A DNA stretch of 44,682 nt, from NCBI RefSeq assembly GCF_009733865.1, contig NZ_WOFB01000029.1:1-44682 (forward strand), in the 5' to 3' direction. The stretch comes from Oceanobacillus salinisoli. Lineage in GTDB: Bacteria; Bacillota; Bacilli; Bacillales; Amphibacillaceae. A program made the translations under genes and the position numbers. Under the pieces are notes generated by a model. It made no database searches. It saw only the letters and a list, made by a program, of their open reading frames with translations, and had not been told where the DNA came from. Shown in pieces: positions 33,432 to 41,877 of this stretch (position 1 is its first letter; each line of letters starts with the position of its first letter).

Positions 33432-34150
33432 TTAATATTGCATATTTCGACTGGACAGTTTTCACAGCCAATTTGTTCACGTAAATATTTGATGTCTTTA
33501 ATAAAAATTCTACTTGATTTATCCATGGTGATCACATCAAGTTTTCTAAGTTCTACCAGCATACGGTTGATGCTTTCCCGTGTGGCAGCACAGAATTTTG
33601 CCAGTTCCTGATTGGTTAAAGTTAAATCAATGAGGATGCCGTCCCTTTGCTTGACGCCATAACTGTTGGATAAGCGTATGAGCGTGGAATATAATGCACC
33701 TTTCTTTCCATTTAACAATAAATCTCTGATTTTGGACTGGAACTTTCGCATATGACTACTAGTCCATTTCATGAATTTAAAGGTTAGATTAGTATTGGTC
33801 ATTAATGCTTTTTCCAATTGATCTTTATTGATGACGAATACTTCACCAGATTTTAATACTTTTGAGTTAAGCAAGTATTTCGGATTGTCACTAAACAACG
33901 TTAATTCACCAATGATATCGCTATCTTTACAAATTCTTAGTATCAATTCCTTGCCATCCGCAGTTAGTTTGGAGATTTGTACAAGTCCCGATTTGATAAT
34001 ATATATTTCATGCGCATCCGTTCCTTCATGAAACAGATACGTATCCGATTCCATTTTCTTCACTGTACTAATAGAATCCAGAAGTGCTCTAAGCTCTGGC
34101 GAGATGGTTTCCTCATTTTTACGAGCGCGTAACAGTACACTGGTTTGCAT
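33428..34150 (-). CDS. fnr: Oxygen-sensing transcription regulator Fnr
   Basis: A 240-residue Crp/Fnr-family regulator: cyclic-nucleotide-fold domain (about 20-135), dimer helix, and a C-terminal winged HTH (TNQELAKFCAATRESINRML). The C-terminus ends CENCPVEICNIN, giving Cys229, Cys232 and Cys237 in a C-x2-C-x4-C pattern. This is the arrangement of B. subtilis Fnr, whose C-terminal Cys (with an Asp) hold a [4Fe-4S] cluster; E. coli FNR has its cysteines at the N-terminus. It should activate anaerobic genes when the cluster is intact. ATG 34150 is chosen because AAGGAG lies 9 nt upstream; a TTG three codons earlier abuts that site. It sits between the two molybdenum-cofactor operons, and one matching operator is seen at 26286. 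Confidence 0.93.
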   Translation of the reverse strand: MQTSVLLRARKNEETISPELRALLDSISTVKKMESDTYLFHEGTDAHEIYIIKSGLVQISKLTADGKELILRICKDSDIIGELTLFSDNPKYLLNSKVLKSGEVFVINKDQLEKALMTNTNLTFKFMKWTSSHMRKFQSKIRDLLLNGKKGALYSTLIRLSNSYGVKQRDGILIDLTLTNQELAKFCAATRESINRMLVELRKLDVITMDKSSRIFIKDIKYLREQIGCENCPVEICNIN

Positions 34151-34276
34151 ATCAGCCAACTCCTTCTTGGATGCAAAGCTTTATATACTTATTTGTAACA
34201 TTGAATATAGTGGAATGGAGATGGGGATGATTACGAATTTGTGAAATTTGTTCAAACTATTAAAGGAGTTTTTTAT

Positions 34277-34873
34277 ATGGCGGACAAAATTGCAGGAGTC
34301 GTGCTAGCTGGCGGCCAGTCTAGAAGATTTGGTGTTCCCAAAGCATTTGCTAAAAAGGGTAAAAAGAGATTTTATCAATACTCAGTTGAAGCCTTGGAGC
34401 CATTTACTGATACCATTATAATCGTTACAAATCCGAAGTTAGAAGAGTTCTTTCATCAAGATAAAAAGAACTTTGCTATAATAAAGGATAATAAAGCGTA
34501 TCAAGGTTTAGGTCCCCTGGCAGGTATTTATACTGCAATGGAAACTATATCCGCTGATTGGTTTATGGTTGTTCCGGTTGACGTCCCTTTTATAAACTGC
34601 AGTGTGTTTAAGATATTAATTACTTATTTGGATGAGAAGACTGATGCTGCCATTCCAGTTGTTTCAGGGAAGATTCAGCCGCTTATTTCCATTTTTCATT
34701 CTGAAGTAAAGGAATTGATCCGAAATCAACTCGATAAACAAGAATTATCTGTACAGCAACTGCTCCAGCAATGTAGAGTAAAATATGTCCCAATGGAAGA
34801 AGAACAGCCTTTTTATAATATAAATCGACAGACAGATTATAAAAAGTGGATTGGCAATTACGATGAAATTTAA
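34277..34873 (+). CDS. mobA: Molybdenum cofactor guanylyltransferase MobA
   Basis: A 198-residue nucleotidyltransferase joining GMP to molybdopterin. The GTP-binding motif VLAGGQSRRFG is at residues 9-19, followed by KAFAKKGK, GLGPLAGIYTAME and the metal Asp in VVPVDVPF. ATG 34277 has AAAGGAG 8 nt upstream; a TTG-start extension of 12 codons lacks one. It is divergent from fnr and heads the second operon (mobA-moaB-modA-modB). Confidence 0.94.
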   Translation: MADKIAGVVLAGGQSRRFGVPKAFAKKGKKRFYQYSVEALEPFTDTIIIVTNPKLEEFFHQDKKNFAIIKDNKAYQGLGPLAGIYTAMETISADWFMVVPVDVPFINCSVFKILITYLDEKTDAAIPVVSGKIQPLISIFHSEVKELIRNQLDKQELSVQQLLQQCRVKYVPMEEEQPFYNINRQTDYKKWIGNYDEI

Positions 34874-34888
34874 AGAGGGGGTTTTCAC

Positions 34889-35404
34889 ATGCTGTCCAAC
34901 CACCGAAAAAATGCAGCGACAAATATTTCCTGCGCAGTTATTACAGTCAGTGATACCAGAACGAAGAATACAGATAAAAGTGGAAAGAAAATCATCGACC
35001 TATTAACCAATCAAGGGCATCAGCTAAGTCTCTATAAAATTATTCCAGATGATGGTGAGCAAATTCGGATGACAGTGGAAAAAGCAATTTATAGTGCGAA
35101 CATTCAAGCTGTGATTGTAAATGGTGGAACAGGTATTTCCTATCGAGATGTAACGATTGAGTCTATTGAGCCTTTATTTAACAAACTACTTCCTGGATTT
35201 GGAGAATTGTTCCGGCAATTAAGCTATCAATATGATATTGGGACAGCAAGCATCCTTTCCCGTGCGACATGTGGAGTTGCCAATAATCGGGTGATTTTTT
35301 CCATTCCCGGTTCTACAGGTGCAGTAACTTTAGCAATGGAGAAATTAATTCTTCCCGAAATAGGGCATATGGTAAAGGAAATATATAAGGACTTAGAGAA
35401 CTAG
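34889..35404 (+). CDS. moaB: Molybdenum cofactor biosynthesis protein MoaB
   Basis: A 171-residue MoCF-fold protein of the MoaB/Mog group, which adenylates molybdopterin before metal insertion. It shows CAVITVSDTRT, DDGEQIRM, VNGGTGISYRDVT and SIPGSTGAV. It starts 15 nt after mobA behind AGAGGGGG. Confidence 0.92.
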   Translation: MLSNHRKNAATNISCAVITVSDTRTKNTDKSGKKIIDLLTNQGHQLSLYKIIPDDGEQIRMTVEKAIYSANIQAVIVNGGTGISYRDVTIESIEPLFNKLLPGFGELFRQLSYQYDIGTASILSRATCGVANNRVIFSIPGSTGAVTLAMEKLILPEIGHMVKEIYKDLEN

Positions 35405-35423
35405 CAAGGATGAAGTAGCATTG

Positions 35424-36194
35424 ATGATAAAGCGCATATATATACATCTTATGATTTGTTTACTGATCTTAGCAGGATGTTCATCCAATAATGATTCCAG
35501 CAAACAAATAAAATTAACCATTTCTGCGGCATCCAGTATGACAGAAAGTCTAATAAAATTAAAAGAAGATTTTGAAAGAGAATACCCTACCATTGACATT
35601 TCGTATAATTTTGGTGGATCTGGTTCCTTGCGTAAACAAATTGAGCAGGGGGCACCGATTAATCTTTTTTTATCTGCTTCTAATACAGACTATGAAAAAT
35701 TAGTGGATCAGAATATGGTTGAAGGAACAGCAATTCTGACAAATGAGATAGCTCTTATTCTATCAAATGAAATCAATCCTCCATCCTTTGATAAATTTTT
35801 GAAGGGTGATGGTACATTGGCTATTGGTACACCGGAAGCAGTCCCAGCAGGAACGTATTCTAAGGAAATTTTACAGAACTTGGGAGTATGGGATGTGCTG
35901 CAGGACCGTATGATATACACGAAGGACGTCAGCCAAGTCGTTACGTTAGTTAGTCAAGGAGCTGCTGGTGCAGGTATGGTATATGCCAGTGATATAATAG
36001 ATGTGGAGAATGTAACCCATGTAGAAACATTCGATTCCAGTCTTCATGCTCCAATTGAATATTTTGCTGCTATTATTAAAAATGAGGAACAAAGTGAGGA
36101 TGTTAAAGAGGCGATTGACGTTTTCTATCAATTTATACAAGCTGAAGAAGCAAATCATGTTTTTAAAAAGTATCGGTTTCAAACAGTAAAGTAG
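35424..36194 (+). CDS. modA: Molybdate-binding lipoprotein ModA
   Basis: A 256-residue substrate-binding lipoprotein with lipobox LILAGC (Cys about residue 18). ModA signatures are ISAASSMTESL, FGGSGSLRKQIEQGAPINLF, AIGTPEAVPAGTYSKE and the late SQGAAGAGMVYASD. It captures molybdate (or tungstate) outside the membrane. ATG 35424 directly follows an in-frame TTG; either could be used. Confidence 0.93.
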   Translation: MIKRIYIHLMICLLILAGCSSNNDSSKQIKLTISAASSMTESLIKLKEDFEREYPTIDISYNFGGSGSLRKQIEQGAPINLFLSASNTDYEKLVDQNMVEGTAILTNEIALILSNEINPPSFDKFLKGDGTLAIGTPEAVPAGTYSKEILQNLGVWDVLQDRMIYTKDVSQVVTLVSQGAAGAGMVYASDIIDVENVTHVETFDSSLHAPIEYFAAIIKNEEQSEDVKEAIDVFYQFIQAEEANHVFKKYRFQTVK

Positions 36195-36203
36195 GTGAGA
36201 TAC

Positions 36204-36863
36204 ATGCAATGGTCGTGGCATCCCGTTCAATTATCATTTTACGTTTCAGCGGTTGCAACGTTAGTAACTTTTCTAATAGCTATCCTTACCGCATATTGGA
36301 TGATAAGAAAAGGTAGAAAAGGGAAGATTTTGATTGAAACGGTATTTTTCCTTCCGCTTGTTTTACCTCCAACCGTTATAGGATTCTTCTTAATTATTAT
36401 ATTTGGTAATAATAGCTGGGTTGGACAAGTGATTGAACATATAACTGGAAATAGTATTTTATTTACATCCACTGCCGCTATTATCGCTGCAAGTGTAGTT
36501 GCGTATCCCCTGATGTATCAATCAATTAAAACAGGGTTCATATCTGTCGATTCCAATATCATTGGCGCTGCAAAAGTGGATGGGGCGACTGATTGGACAT
36601 TACTTCTAAAGGTTATCATTCCATTATCGTTTCGTTCGATTTTAGCTGGAATTGTATTAGGATTTACAAGGGGATTTGGTGAGTTTGGTGCGACGTTAAT
36701 GTTCGCAGGAAATATTCCTGGAAAAACCCAAACGATACCTACAGCCATTTATCTTGCCATCGAAACCGGAGCAACAAATATTGCCTGGTATTATGTACTG
36801 ATAAGTATTAGTTTCTCCTTTGTATTGCTGTTGATCATTAATCGGATGAAAGTGGATAGGTAG
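36204..36863 (+). CDS. modB: Molybdate ABC transporter permease ModB
   Basis: A 219-residue permease with about five membrane helices and the EAA-type loop GAAKVDGATDWTLLLKVIIP, then RGFGEFGATLMFAGN typical of ModB. ATG 36204 follows AGGTGAG. A GTG at 36195 abutting the modA stop is less likely. No modC ATPase follows; B. subtilis modA-modB likewise lacks an adjacent modC, so the ATPase is probably shared or elsewhere. Confidence 0.93.
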   Translation: MQWSWHPVQLSFYVSAVATLVTFLIAILTAYWMIRKGRKGKILIETVFFLPLVLPPTVIGFFLIIIFGNNSWVGQVIEHITGNSILFTSTAAIIAASVVAYPLMYQSIKTGFISVDSNIIGAAKVDGATDWTLLLKVIIPLSFRSILAGIVLGFTRGFGEFGATLMFAGNIPGKTQTIPTAIYLAIETGATNIAWYYVLISISFSFVLLLIINRMKVDR

Positions 36864-36875
36864 CTTGCCGGTAAG

Positions 36876-36935
36876 GAGCCGGATAAAAGAAACCGGTGTG
36901 TTCGATCCGGTCTCTCACTGGCTAGGCTCTTTTAT
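36876..36935 (+). terminator. Terminator after modB
   Basis: Outer GAGCC (36876-36880) and GGCTC (36925-36929) enclose an inner ACCGG/CCGGT stem, followed by TTTTATAA. It overlaps the end of the convergent moaC gene. Confidence 0.6.
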
Positions 36936-37407
36936 AATCACCGTTTTTACCGCCACTTTTTTCCAACAAATACGTTTGTCCGATAACCATACCTTTGTCA
37001 ACGGCTTTGCACATATCATAGATGGTTAGGGCGGTAACAGAAGCAGCTGTTAATGCTTCCATTTCTACACCGGTACTGCCAACGGTTTTAACTTCTGCAT
37101 GAATGATGATCTCATACATTTCATTTTCAATTTCAATCCATTCAAATGAAAGGTCGACACCACTAATTGGGATAGGGTGGCACATTGGTATTACATTGGA
37201 TGTTTGTTTTGCCCCCATAATGCCTGCAACTTGCGCTACGGATAGTACGTCACCTTTTTTGTTTTTTTGCTGTGTAATATTTTCATATACTTCTTGATTC
37301 ATTTGAACACTAGACCTGGCAATCGCTTTGCGACTTGTTTCTTTCTTATCAGAAATATCGACCATCTTTGCTCGTCCGTGTTCATTAAAATGTGTAAAAT
37401 TTGTCAC
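36922..37407 (-). CDS. moaC: Cyclic pyranopterin monophosphate synthase MoaC
   Basis: A 161-residue MoaC, which completes the first step of molybdopterin synthesis after MoaA. Hallmarks: [35 protein letters not shown] (with the catalytic Lys and His) and [29 protein letters not shown] 37407 is preferred because AGGTGA lies 5 nt upstream; another GTG three codons earlier (37416) overlaps that site. It is convergent with modB and transcribed alone. Confidence 0.93.
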   Translation of the reverse strand: MTNFTHFNEHGRAKMVDISDKKETSRKAIARSSVQMNQEVYENITQQKNKKGDVLSVAQVAGIMGAKQTSNVIPMCHPIPISGVDLSFEWIEIENEMYEIIIHAEVKTVGSTGVEMEALTAASVTALTIYDMCKAVDKGMVIGQTYLLEKSGGKNGDYKRA

Positions 37408-37545
37408 GTTTGTCACCTATCTTTGTTCATAATTAAACGATGTTAAAATTAGTTTAGCTTAGTAAGCCGGTAAATTCAATGGATACCAACTCAGAGTAAG
37501 AAATGTAACAAGAAGTGATGAGCATGATATAAAGGGTGGGGAACG

Positions 37546-37828
37546 ATGAAGAAAAGTATGCAAATCTCTCATTCGTAAATCACTGCAGCTAAAAGGCGTC
37601 AATCGATCGTCAAAGATATGAAATCACTTATTAAGTTTGGTGTATTTGGCGAATGTTTTGCCTGTAGTTACTGGATTTATATTGGTAATACACTTTGCAC
37701 AGGAGGCATTTGTCGATTATTGGGTATTGTTAATTCTCGTTATATTTGGGTCAACCTTTGTTATGGCTGGAGCTAAGCCGAGAGAACCGACCCTAACTCC
37801 CTTAAAAAAGCTATCGTCATCATGATGA
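37546..37828 (+). pseudogene. ctaB-like heme O synthase remnant
   Basis: From ATG 37546 (behind GGGTGGGG) the frame meets TAA at 37576 but then continues ITAAKRRQSIVKDMKSLIKFG. After a one-base shift near 37635 the next frame reads VYLANVLPVVTGFILVIH and LLILVIFGSTFVMAGA. Together these line up with the N-terminus of Bacillus CtaB (protoheme IX farnesyltransferase), where KDFLSLIKIGI and LLTLIGSSLIIAGSC occupy the same places. The rest of the protein, including the NxxxDxxxD prenyl-binding motif that should follow, is gone. It ends in a terminator palindrome. It was probably an accessory copy, perhaps tied to the decayed ba3 oxidase. Confidence 0.6.
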
Positions 37829-37840
37829 CGATAGCTTTAT
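37803..37840 (+). terminator. Terminator palindrome after ctaB remnant
   Basis: AAAGCTATCGTCATCA and TGATGACGATAGCTTT form a perfect 16-bp inverted repeat. It could act in both directions, also for the convergent yjcZ gene. Confidence 0.8.
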
Positions 37841-37865
37841 AACATGTCGTATTATCACTTTTCAT

Positions 37866-38006
37866 TTACAGCCAAGCTGCTCCTACGATGATTAATAGGA
37901 TAAATAAAACCACGATTAACGCAAATCCGCCGCGAGCGCCGTAACCAGCACCATAACCATACCCGTATCCAGCTTGATGGCAGCCATAACCATATCCGTA
38001 ACCCAT
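37866..38006 (-). CDS. YjcZ-family sporulation peptide
   Basis: A 46-residue protein: a Gly/Tyr-rich N-terminus ([17 protein letters not shown]) and a C-terminal membrane helix ([19 protein letters not shown]). This is the standard form of YjcZ/sporulation-associated small membrane peptides in Bacillaceae, whose exact role is unknown. GGGAGGAG is the binding site. A second family member is 53 nt upstream on the same strand. Confidence 0.9.
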   Translation of the reverse strand: MGYGYGYGCHQAGYGYGYGAGYGARGGFALIVVLFILLIIVGAAWL

Positions 38007-38059
38007 GAATAAACTCCTCCCTTTTAGATATTTTTCATTTAAATTAGTCTAACTTGACT

Positions 38060-38161
38060 TTAGTAGCCAACGTATGCAGCACCGACAATGATTAATAAGA
38101 TAAACAATACTACTAGTAAGGCAAAGCCTCCGCCGTATCCAGCTCCTGCAAATTTACTCAT
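38060..38161 (-). CDS. YjcZ-family sporulation peptide (second copy)
   Basis: A 33-residue protein with a short Gly-rich N-terminus (MSKFAGAGYGGG) and the same hydrophobic tail [18 protein letters not shown] as its neighbour. Binding site GGAGGTGATG. Probably a tandem duplicate, co-transcribed with or alongside 37866-38006. Confidence 0.9.
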   Translation of the reverse strand: MSKFAGAGYGGGFALLVVLFILLIIVGAAYVGY

Positions 38162-38286
38162 TTAAACATCACCTCCAAAGTGATTTACACTATTACTATA
38201 TGTGCAGTATGATGTGGTGATATAGGTATTAGACCAGATTGAGTCAATTTGGGCTACAGTCAACGGGAATATCCCGATTAATGGTT

Positions 38287-39063
38287 TTATAAACTGCAGT
38301 TAGCTATTTTTTTAGAATCCATTTTCAAAAGATTCTTCACTTCTAGATGATGTTCCTTCAGATAGGTTTCAACAATATAAAAACCAACTGCATAACCGGT
38401 CATTTTGGGGTAAAGTTGTAAACCGTAGAGGATTTGATTATGCTTTCTCGAATTTATCGACACATCTTTGTTTGGTTTTACAATATCTTCCCATAACATT
38501 TTAAGCTTAGGTATAGAATAATAAGATGTCCATGCAGCAAGGTGTTTTTTTCCTAACCTTTCATGTACTGCATTCTCCGCTAATCCTTCAAGGACAATCG
38601 TATCAAGCAATGTGAAATTTCCTTCTATTTTTTGACTATGTGCTAATCGGCAAACATGATTATACTCATGGGTAAACAAGGCTCTGATTTCATCTTTTGT
38701 ATTGTGATCGGAAATAAATAAGAATAATTTATCTTTAAAAGCAAGCCCGGATTTTCCGTTAAACTCCCTTATTATTTTTCGATTAGTAGGATCAGATGGA
38801 AAAATAAATATAGGGATATCTGGTCCATTCCATTTATTCTTAAGGTATTGATGTTCCTGTTCTACAATTTTAAATTTATCCCTTACGTTCTCTATAAAGC
38901 TTTCTCCGTTTCTATTAGGACGACGATACATGCCATTAAGAGATAAATAATGATGAATGTCAGTTGCCAGGACATCGGGAAAATACTTTTCTAATCTTTC
39001 ACATAATTGAACAGGGTTGTAATACCATTTGTTCAGCCATTTATCTGTATGGATAACGCTCAA
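38287..39063 (-). CDS. yjaZ: YjaZ-type DUF2268 putative zinc protease
   Basis: A 258-residue protein of the DUF2268 family (B. subtilis YjaZ). The zinc motif HEYNH is at residues 132-136, with a downstream EGLAENAV segment (about 160-167) that may give the third ligand Glu, as in gluzincin-like families. No signal peptide or membrane helix is visible. Substrate unknown. It sits among small sporulation genes, but no direct evidence ties it to them. Confidence 0.87.
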   Translation of the reverse strand: MSVIHTDKWLNKWYYNPVQLCERLEKYFPDVLATDIHHYLSLNGMYRRPNRNGESFIENVRDKFKIVEQEHQYLKNKWNGPDIPIFIFPSDPTNRKIIREFNGKSGLAFKDKLFLFISDHNTKDEIRALFTHEYNHVCRLAHSQKIEGNFTLLDTIVLEGLAENAVHERLGKKHLAAWTSYYSIPKLKMLWEDIVKPNKDVSINSRKHNQILYGLQLYPKMTGYAVGFYIVETYLKEHHLEVKNLLKMDSKKIANCSL

Positions 39064-39294
39064 ATTTATCTCCCCTCACATCTCTAACACTAAAAGTCTT
39101 ATATCTTATTTAGATTATGTAATCTTTGATCAAATGTTTCAGTTATTACTATTGAATTCATTTCTTAAAGGCATCTATTCAGCATGGGTATTAGGCCTTT
39201 GCATCGTGCGTTCCCCCCTGCTGGATGCATATACTAAATAGAAGTGGAATGAATTTAGTAGTAAATCGGTCTATGTAAAGGAGGGATTAGATTC

Positions 39295-39951
39295 ATGTAT
39301 CCATTCAATCATTATTTAAATAAGCAGATAGAAGTTAAAACTTCCGATGATAAATATCATACAGGTATTTTAGTTGATGAGGGGACAGATGTAATTGTTT
39401 TATTCAATGGAGAAGATCTTATTTATATATCCAATAGACATCTGCATCAAGTGAAACAATATTTGGGAGAAAAGAACATGTCACTTGATAAAAACGACAT
39501 TCCAATTATTAATCATCTTTCTCTTCGTAAAACATTAAATAGTTTAAAAGGGGATTATACTGCAATATCTGTAGGAAATACGGAAACGGTACATGGCTAT
39601 GTTACAAATGTGATGACTGATTATTTTGTGTACTATTCACCTGTTTATAAAACGATGTTTATTCCGTTTAGACAATTGAAGTGGTTAATTCCTTATAAGA
39701 GTGAAGAAACTCCATATGCCTTAGAAAAGGAGAAGCTTCGAATAAAGCCATCTCATATTACCTTGGCTAGAACATTCGATGTTCAATTAGAAAAATTAAA
39801 AGGTCATATCATCCTGCTTGATTTTGGCCTTTATGCAGATAGAATTGGTCAATTAAAGGAAGTAACTGATAATTTTATGGAGCTAAAGGCAGCGAGGGGA
39901 GATTCAGTATATATTCATTTAAGTCACATTAAGTCTGTACATTTCCAATAA
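39295..39951 (+). CDS. Spore coat-like protein with two Sm-like (DUF2642-type) repeats
   Basis: A 218-residue soluble protein with two similar beta-barrel-like segments: IEVKTSDDKYHTGILVDEG...IYISNRHLHQVKQY at about 10-56 and YTAISVGNTETVHGYVTNVM...MFIPFRQLKWL at about 82-130. A third, weaker segment (IILLDFGLYADRIGQLKEV) leads to the C-terminus. The pattern of a short strand pair followed by a bulky-residue patch resembles CotB-type/DUF2642 coat proteins of Bacilli. It has no signal peptide, as expected for mother-cell coat proteins. The start ATG follows AAAGGAGGG. The coat assignment is inference from pattern and neighbours. Confidence 0.6.
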   Translation: MYPFNHYLNKQIEVKTSDDKYHTGILVDEGTDVIVLFNGEDLIYISNRHLHQVKQYLGEKNMSLDKNDIPIINHLSLRKTLNSLKGDYTAISVGNTETVHGYVTNVMTDYFVYYSPVYKTMFIPFRQLKWLIPYKSEETPYALEKEKLRIKPSHITLARTFDVQLEKLKGHIILLDFGLYADRIGQLKEVTDNFMELKAARGDSVYIHLSHIKSVHFQ

Positions 39952-40060
39952 GACATGTGTGGTTGGGTAAATATCAGATACCATTTTTTCACTTTATTCA
40001 TATATTAAGATATGGAAAAATGTTTAAGCATGCAGTCAACCAGTCATAAGAGGTGAAAAA

Positions 40061-40420
40061 GTGATATATACGTGGTTTGAATTCATTTTATTTACCCTTG
40101 CAGTTTATCGATTAACACGGCTTATTGTATATGACAAAATTACACACTTTATTAGAAGGCCCTTCCATGAGGAAATAACTGAGATAGAATCAGATGGAAG
40201 TGAAGTAACATACATTGAAATAAAAGGATCAGGGTTGCGCTATTGGATTGGAGATTTATTAAACTGTCATTGGTGTACAGGAATGTGGATATCCGCTTTA
40301 TTGTTTGGATTATATGTTTTGTGGCCAGCAGGTACAGAAGTATTAATAATTGTTTTAGCAATTGCTGGTGCAGCTGGAATATTAGAAACATTGGTCACCA
40401 GTATTTCTAATGAAAATTAA
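40061..40420 (+). CDS. DUF1360 sporulation-type membrane protein
   Basis: A 119-residue protein with an N-terminal helix (LFTLAVYRLTRLIVYDKI), a polar middle, the motif LLNCHWCTGMWISALLF, and a final membrane helix. The CxxC-type motif and length fit DUF1360 (B. subtilis YjcA-like), seen in spore formers. GTG start behind AGAGGTG. The next small basic gene begins 15 nt after its stop, so both are probably one transcript. Confidence 0.82.
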   Translation: MIYTWFEFILFTLAVYRLTRLIVYDKITHFIRRPFHEEITEIESDGSEVTYIEIKGSGLRYWIGDLLNCHWCTGMWISALLFGLYVLWPAGTEVLIIVLAIAGAAGILETLVTSISNEN

Positions 40421-40435
40421 GAGGAGGATTAGAAA

Positions 40436-40540
40436 ATGACAACACGGACCAGAAGAACGACACAAGAGGTAAAATACTCAAGAAGAAAGAGAAAGTCTGA
40501 TTGTGGATGTGGCAAAAAAAGAAAAAAAAATAGGCTTTAA
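40436..40540 (+). CDS. Very small basic protein with CGCGKK motif
   Basis: A 34-residue, strongly basic protein (14 Lys/Arg in the sequence, including KYSRRKRKS and KKRKKNRL) with a DCGCGKK motif. It has an excellent AGAGGAGG binding site 8 nt before ATG and a terminator after it, so it is probably real. I recognise no family. Lys/Arg/Cys-rich peptides of this size occur among minor spore coat or DNA-associated proteins, and the gene before it is sporulation-type. Confidence 0.7.
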   Translation: MTTRTRRTTQEVKYSRRKRKSDCGCGKKRKKNRL

Positions 40541-40903
40541 TCAAAGAATCCAAATGTAGCATGCAAGATATTTCATTGCATGCTATTTTACTGTAAATAA
40601 TTAACACGTTGCTTTTTAGTTTATTATTAGGCTGTTTTCTTAAAGATTTGTTATTTATGTTGCAGGGAAATTTAATTTGGCTATGTTAATGTTTATAAGC
40701 CCTTGTTATACGAATGGACGATTGTCTTTTGGTTAAACTAAATAGTAAGTAATGGCTCAATTTCGTAAGTTTTGTTGCTTTTTAATCTTCCTAGATGTGA
40801 AAGTGCCAGTAGTAAAATTCCGTAGAAGTTACGTCAAAGTATGTCGATAAGTATGGAAACGCAATTAACTTATAGAAGAACCTATTCATAAAGGGGTATT
40901 AAG
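40541..40903. other. Intergenic stretch: terminator plus repeat debris
   Basis: TAGCATGCAA (40557-40566) and TTGCATGCTA (40576-40585) form a perfect terminator stem followed by TTTTA. Beyond it AGGCTGTTTTCTTAAAG at about 40627 matches the AGGCTGTTTTCTAAAAG junction sequence next to repeats B and C at 41150. No gene was found here. Confidence 0.7.
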
Positions 40904-41038
40904 ATGGCTAAAGATCATAAAAAACAGTCGATGGAGATTTTTTCAAATGATGCTTTAAGAGGAAAGCCTTATCTCGATATTGACCGAGTTATTCCAGAAA
41001 AGAAAACGGATGAAGGAACCGCTCATCGTAAGAAGTGA
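40904..41038 (+). CDS. Small polar protein, unrecognised
   Basis: A 44-residue hydrophilic protein (MAKDHKKQSMEIFSNDALRG...DIDRVIPEKK) with AAAGGGG 7 nt before the ATG. There is no membrane segment. The size, charge and position beside sporulation genes suggest a minor spore or small regulatory protein, but I do not recognise it. Family C repeat begins 16 nt after the stop. Confidence 0.6.
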   Translation: MAKDHKKQSMEIFSNDALRGKPYLDIDRVIPEKKTDEGTAHRKK

Positions 41039-41053
41039 TATAAGAAGGAAAGA

Positions 41054-41165
41054 GGTTGGGACAAAAGTGTTTTAGTTAAAGGAAAATTCCGAACGATGAT
41101 TCAACATTCTTCCGTTAGAATTCGAATTAGTTCGGATTTTATCTTTTTATAAGGCTGTTTTCTAA
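41054..41165 (+). repeat. Repeat family C, copy C2
   Basis: Starts GGTTGGGACAAAAGTGTTTT and ends AGTTCGGATTTTATCTTTTT, the same order as the minus-strand copies C1 and C3. It runs into repeat B2 through AGGCTGTTTTCTAAAAG. Confidence 0.75.
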
Positions 41166-41227
41166 AAGATTGGGATTTCGGTTACTCGTCTCCTGAAAAG
41201 AAAAGATTTGCTGTTTTGACACTAAAT

Positions 41228-41625
41228 CTATAAACTCCGAACTAACTTTTTTTGATAATGTTGGAGTGTTAACTACCGCTCCGGAAATACACTACGCGCA
41301 CCTTAAGGCGGCTGGTGAGCCTCCTCGTGCTTTCTCGTCTTTAGGAGTCTCACCGATGCCTTTCATCCCGCAGGAGTCTCCGTGTATTTCCTCCGCTATT
41401 GTTGAGCATTCTAACTTCACAACATATTGTGATTGTTAGGTTAAACCATCCGTTAGTTAATTACTATTGATATGGTTGATTGGAGCGGAGGGCAGTCGAC
41501 TCCTGCGGGAAAAGCAACAACTGAAGACCCCGCAGGAAGTGGCTTTCTTCCGAGGAGGCTGAAGTGTTGCCCTAAGGTACGCGACTGCCAGTAGCGGAAA
41601 TCAACGTTGCACTCACTTAGTTCGC
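41228..41625. repeat. Repeat family B, inverted pair (copy B2)
   Basis: The left arm (about 41262-41407, ACGCGCACCTTAAGG, TAGGAGTCTCACCGATG) and right arm (about 41473-41610, GGAGCGGAGGGCAG, GACTCCTGCGGGAAAAG, TTCCGAGGAGGCTG) are inverted, diverged copies of one element separated by about 65 bp. The DNA from 41626 to 41820 has no gene. Confidence 0.8.
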
Positions 41626-41824
41626 AGTTTATGAACTGTGAAGTTTAAAATCAACAAAACTTACGGAAAGATTCTTAAGTAAATAGGAAAGGGGCTGGGG
41701 ACATTACTAGAACACTCCGTTCTAAAAGCAAATGATTTCACGATAAGGAAGAATATATAAGAGCCAAGGTCAAAACTTTTTGGTGACAAGTAGCTAAAGT
41801 TCAATATTTTATAAATCAGCCTAA

Positions 41825-41864
41825 AGAAAAAGACGCTCTGGATTTTAAAACCAGAGCGTCTTTT
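41825..41864 (-). terminator. Terminator of aprX
   Basis: AGACGCTCTGG and CCAGAGCGTCT pair perfectly around 9 nt. The minus strand continues TTTTTCTTTAGG. Confidence 0.9.
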
Positions 41865-41877
41865 GGACTTTTAATTT

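Noticed and set aside
34239..34260. Possible FNR site TGTGAAATTTGTTCAAA before mobA
   Set aside because: The right half-site does not match TCACA at the correct spacing; only the left half is good.
39295..39320. YPFNHY shared between the coat-like protein and the GH18 protein N-terminus
   Set aside because: The similarity stops after six residues and the following sequences differ; probably chance.
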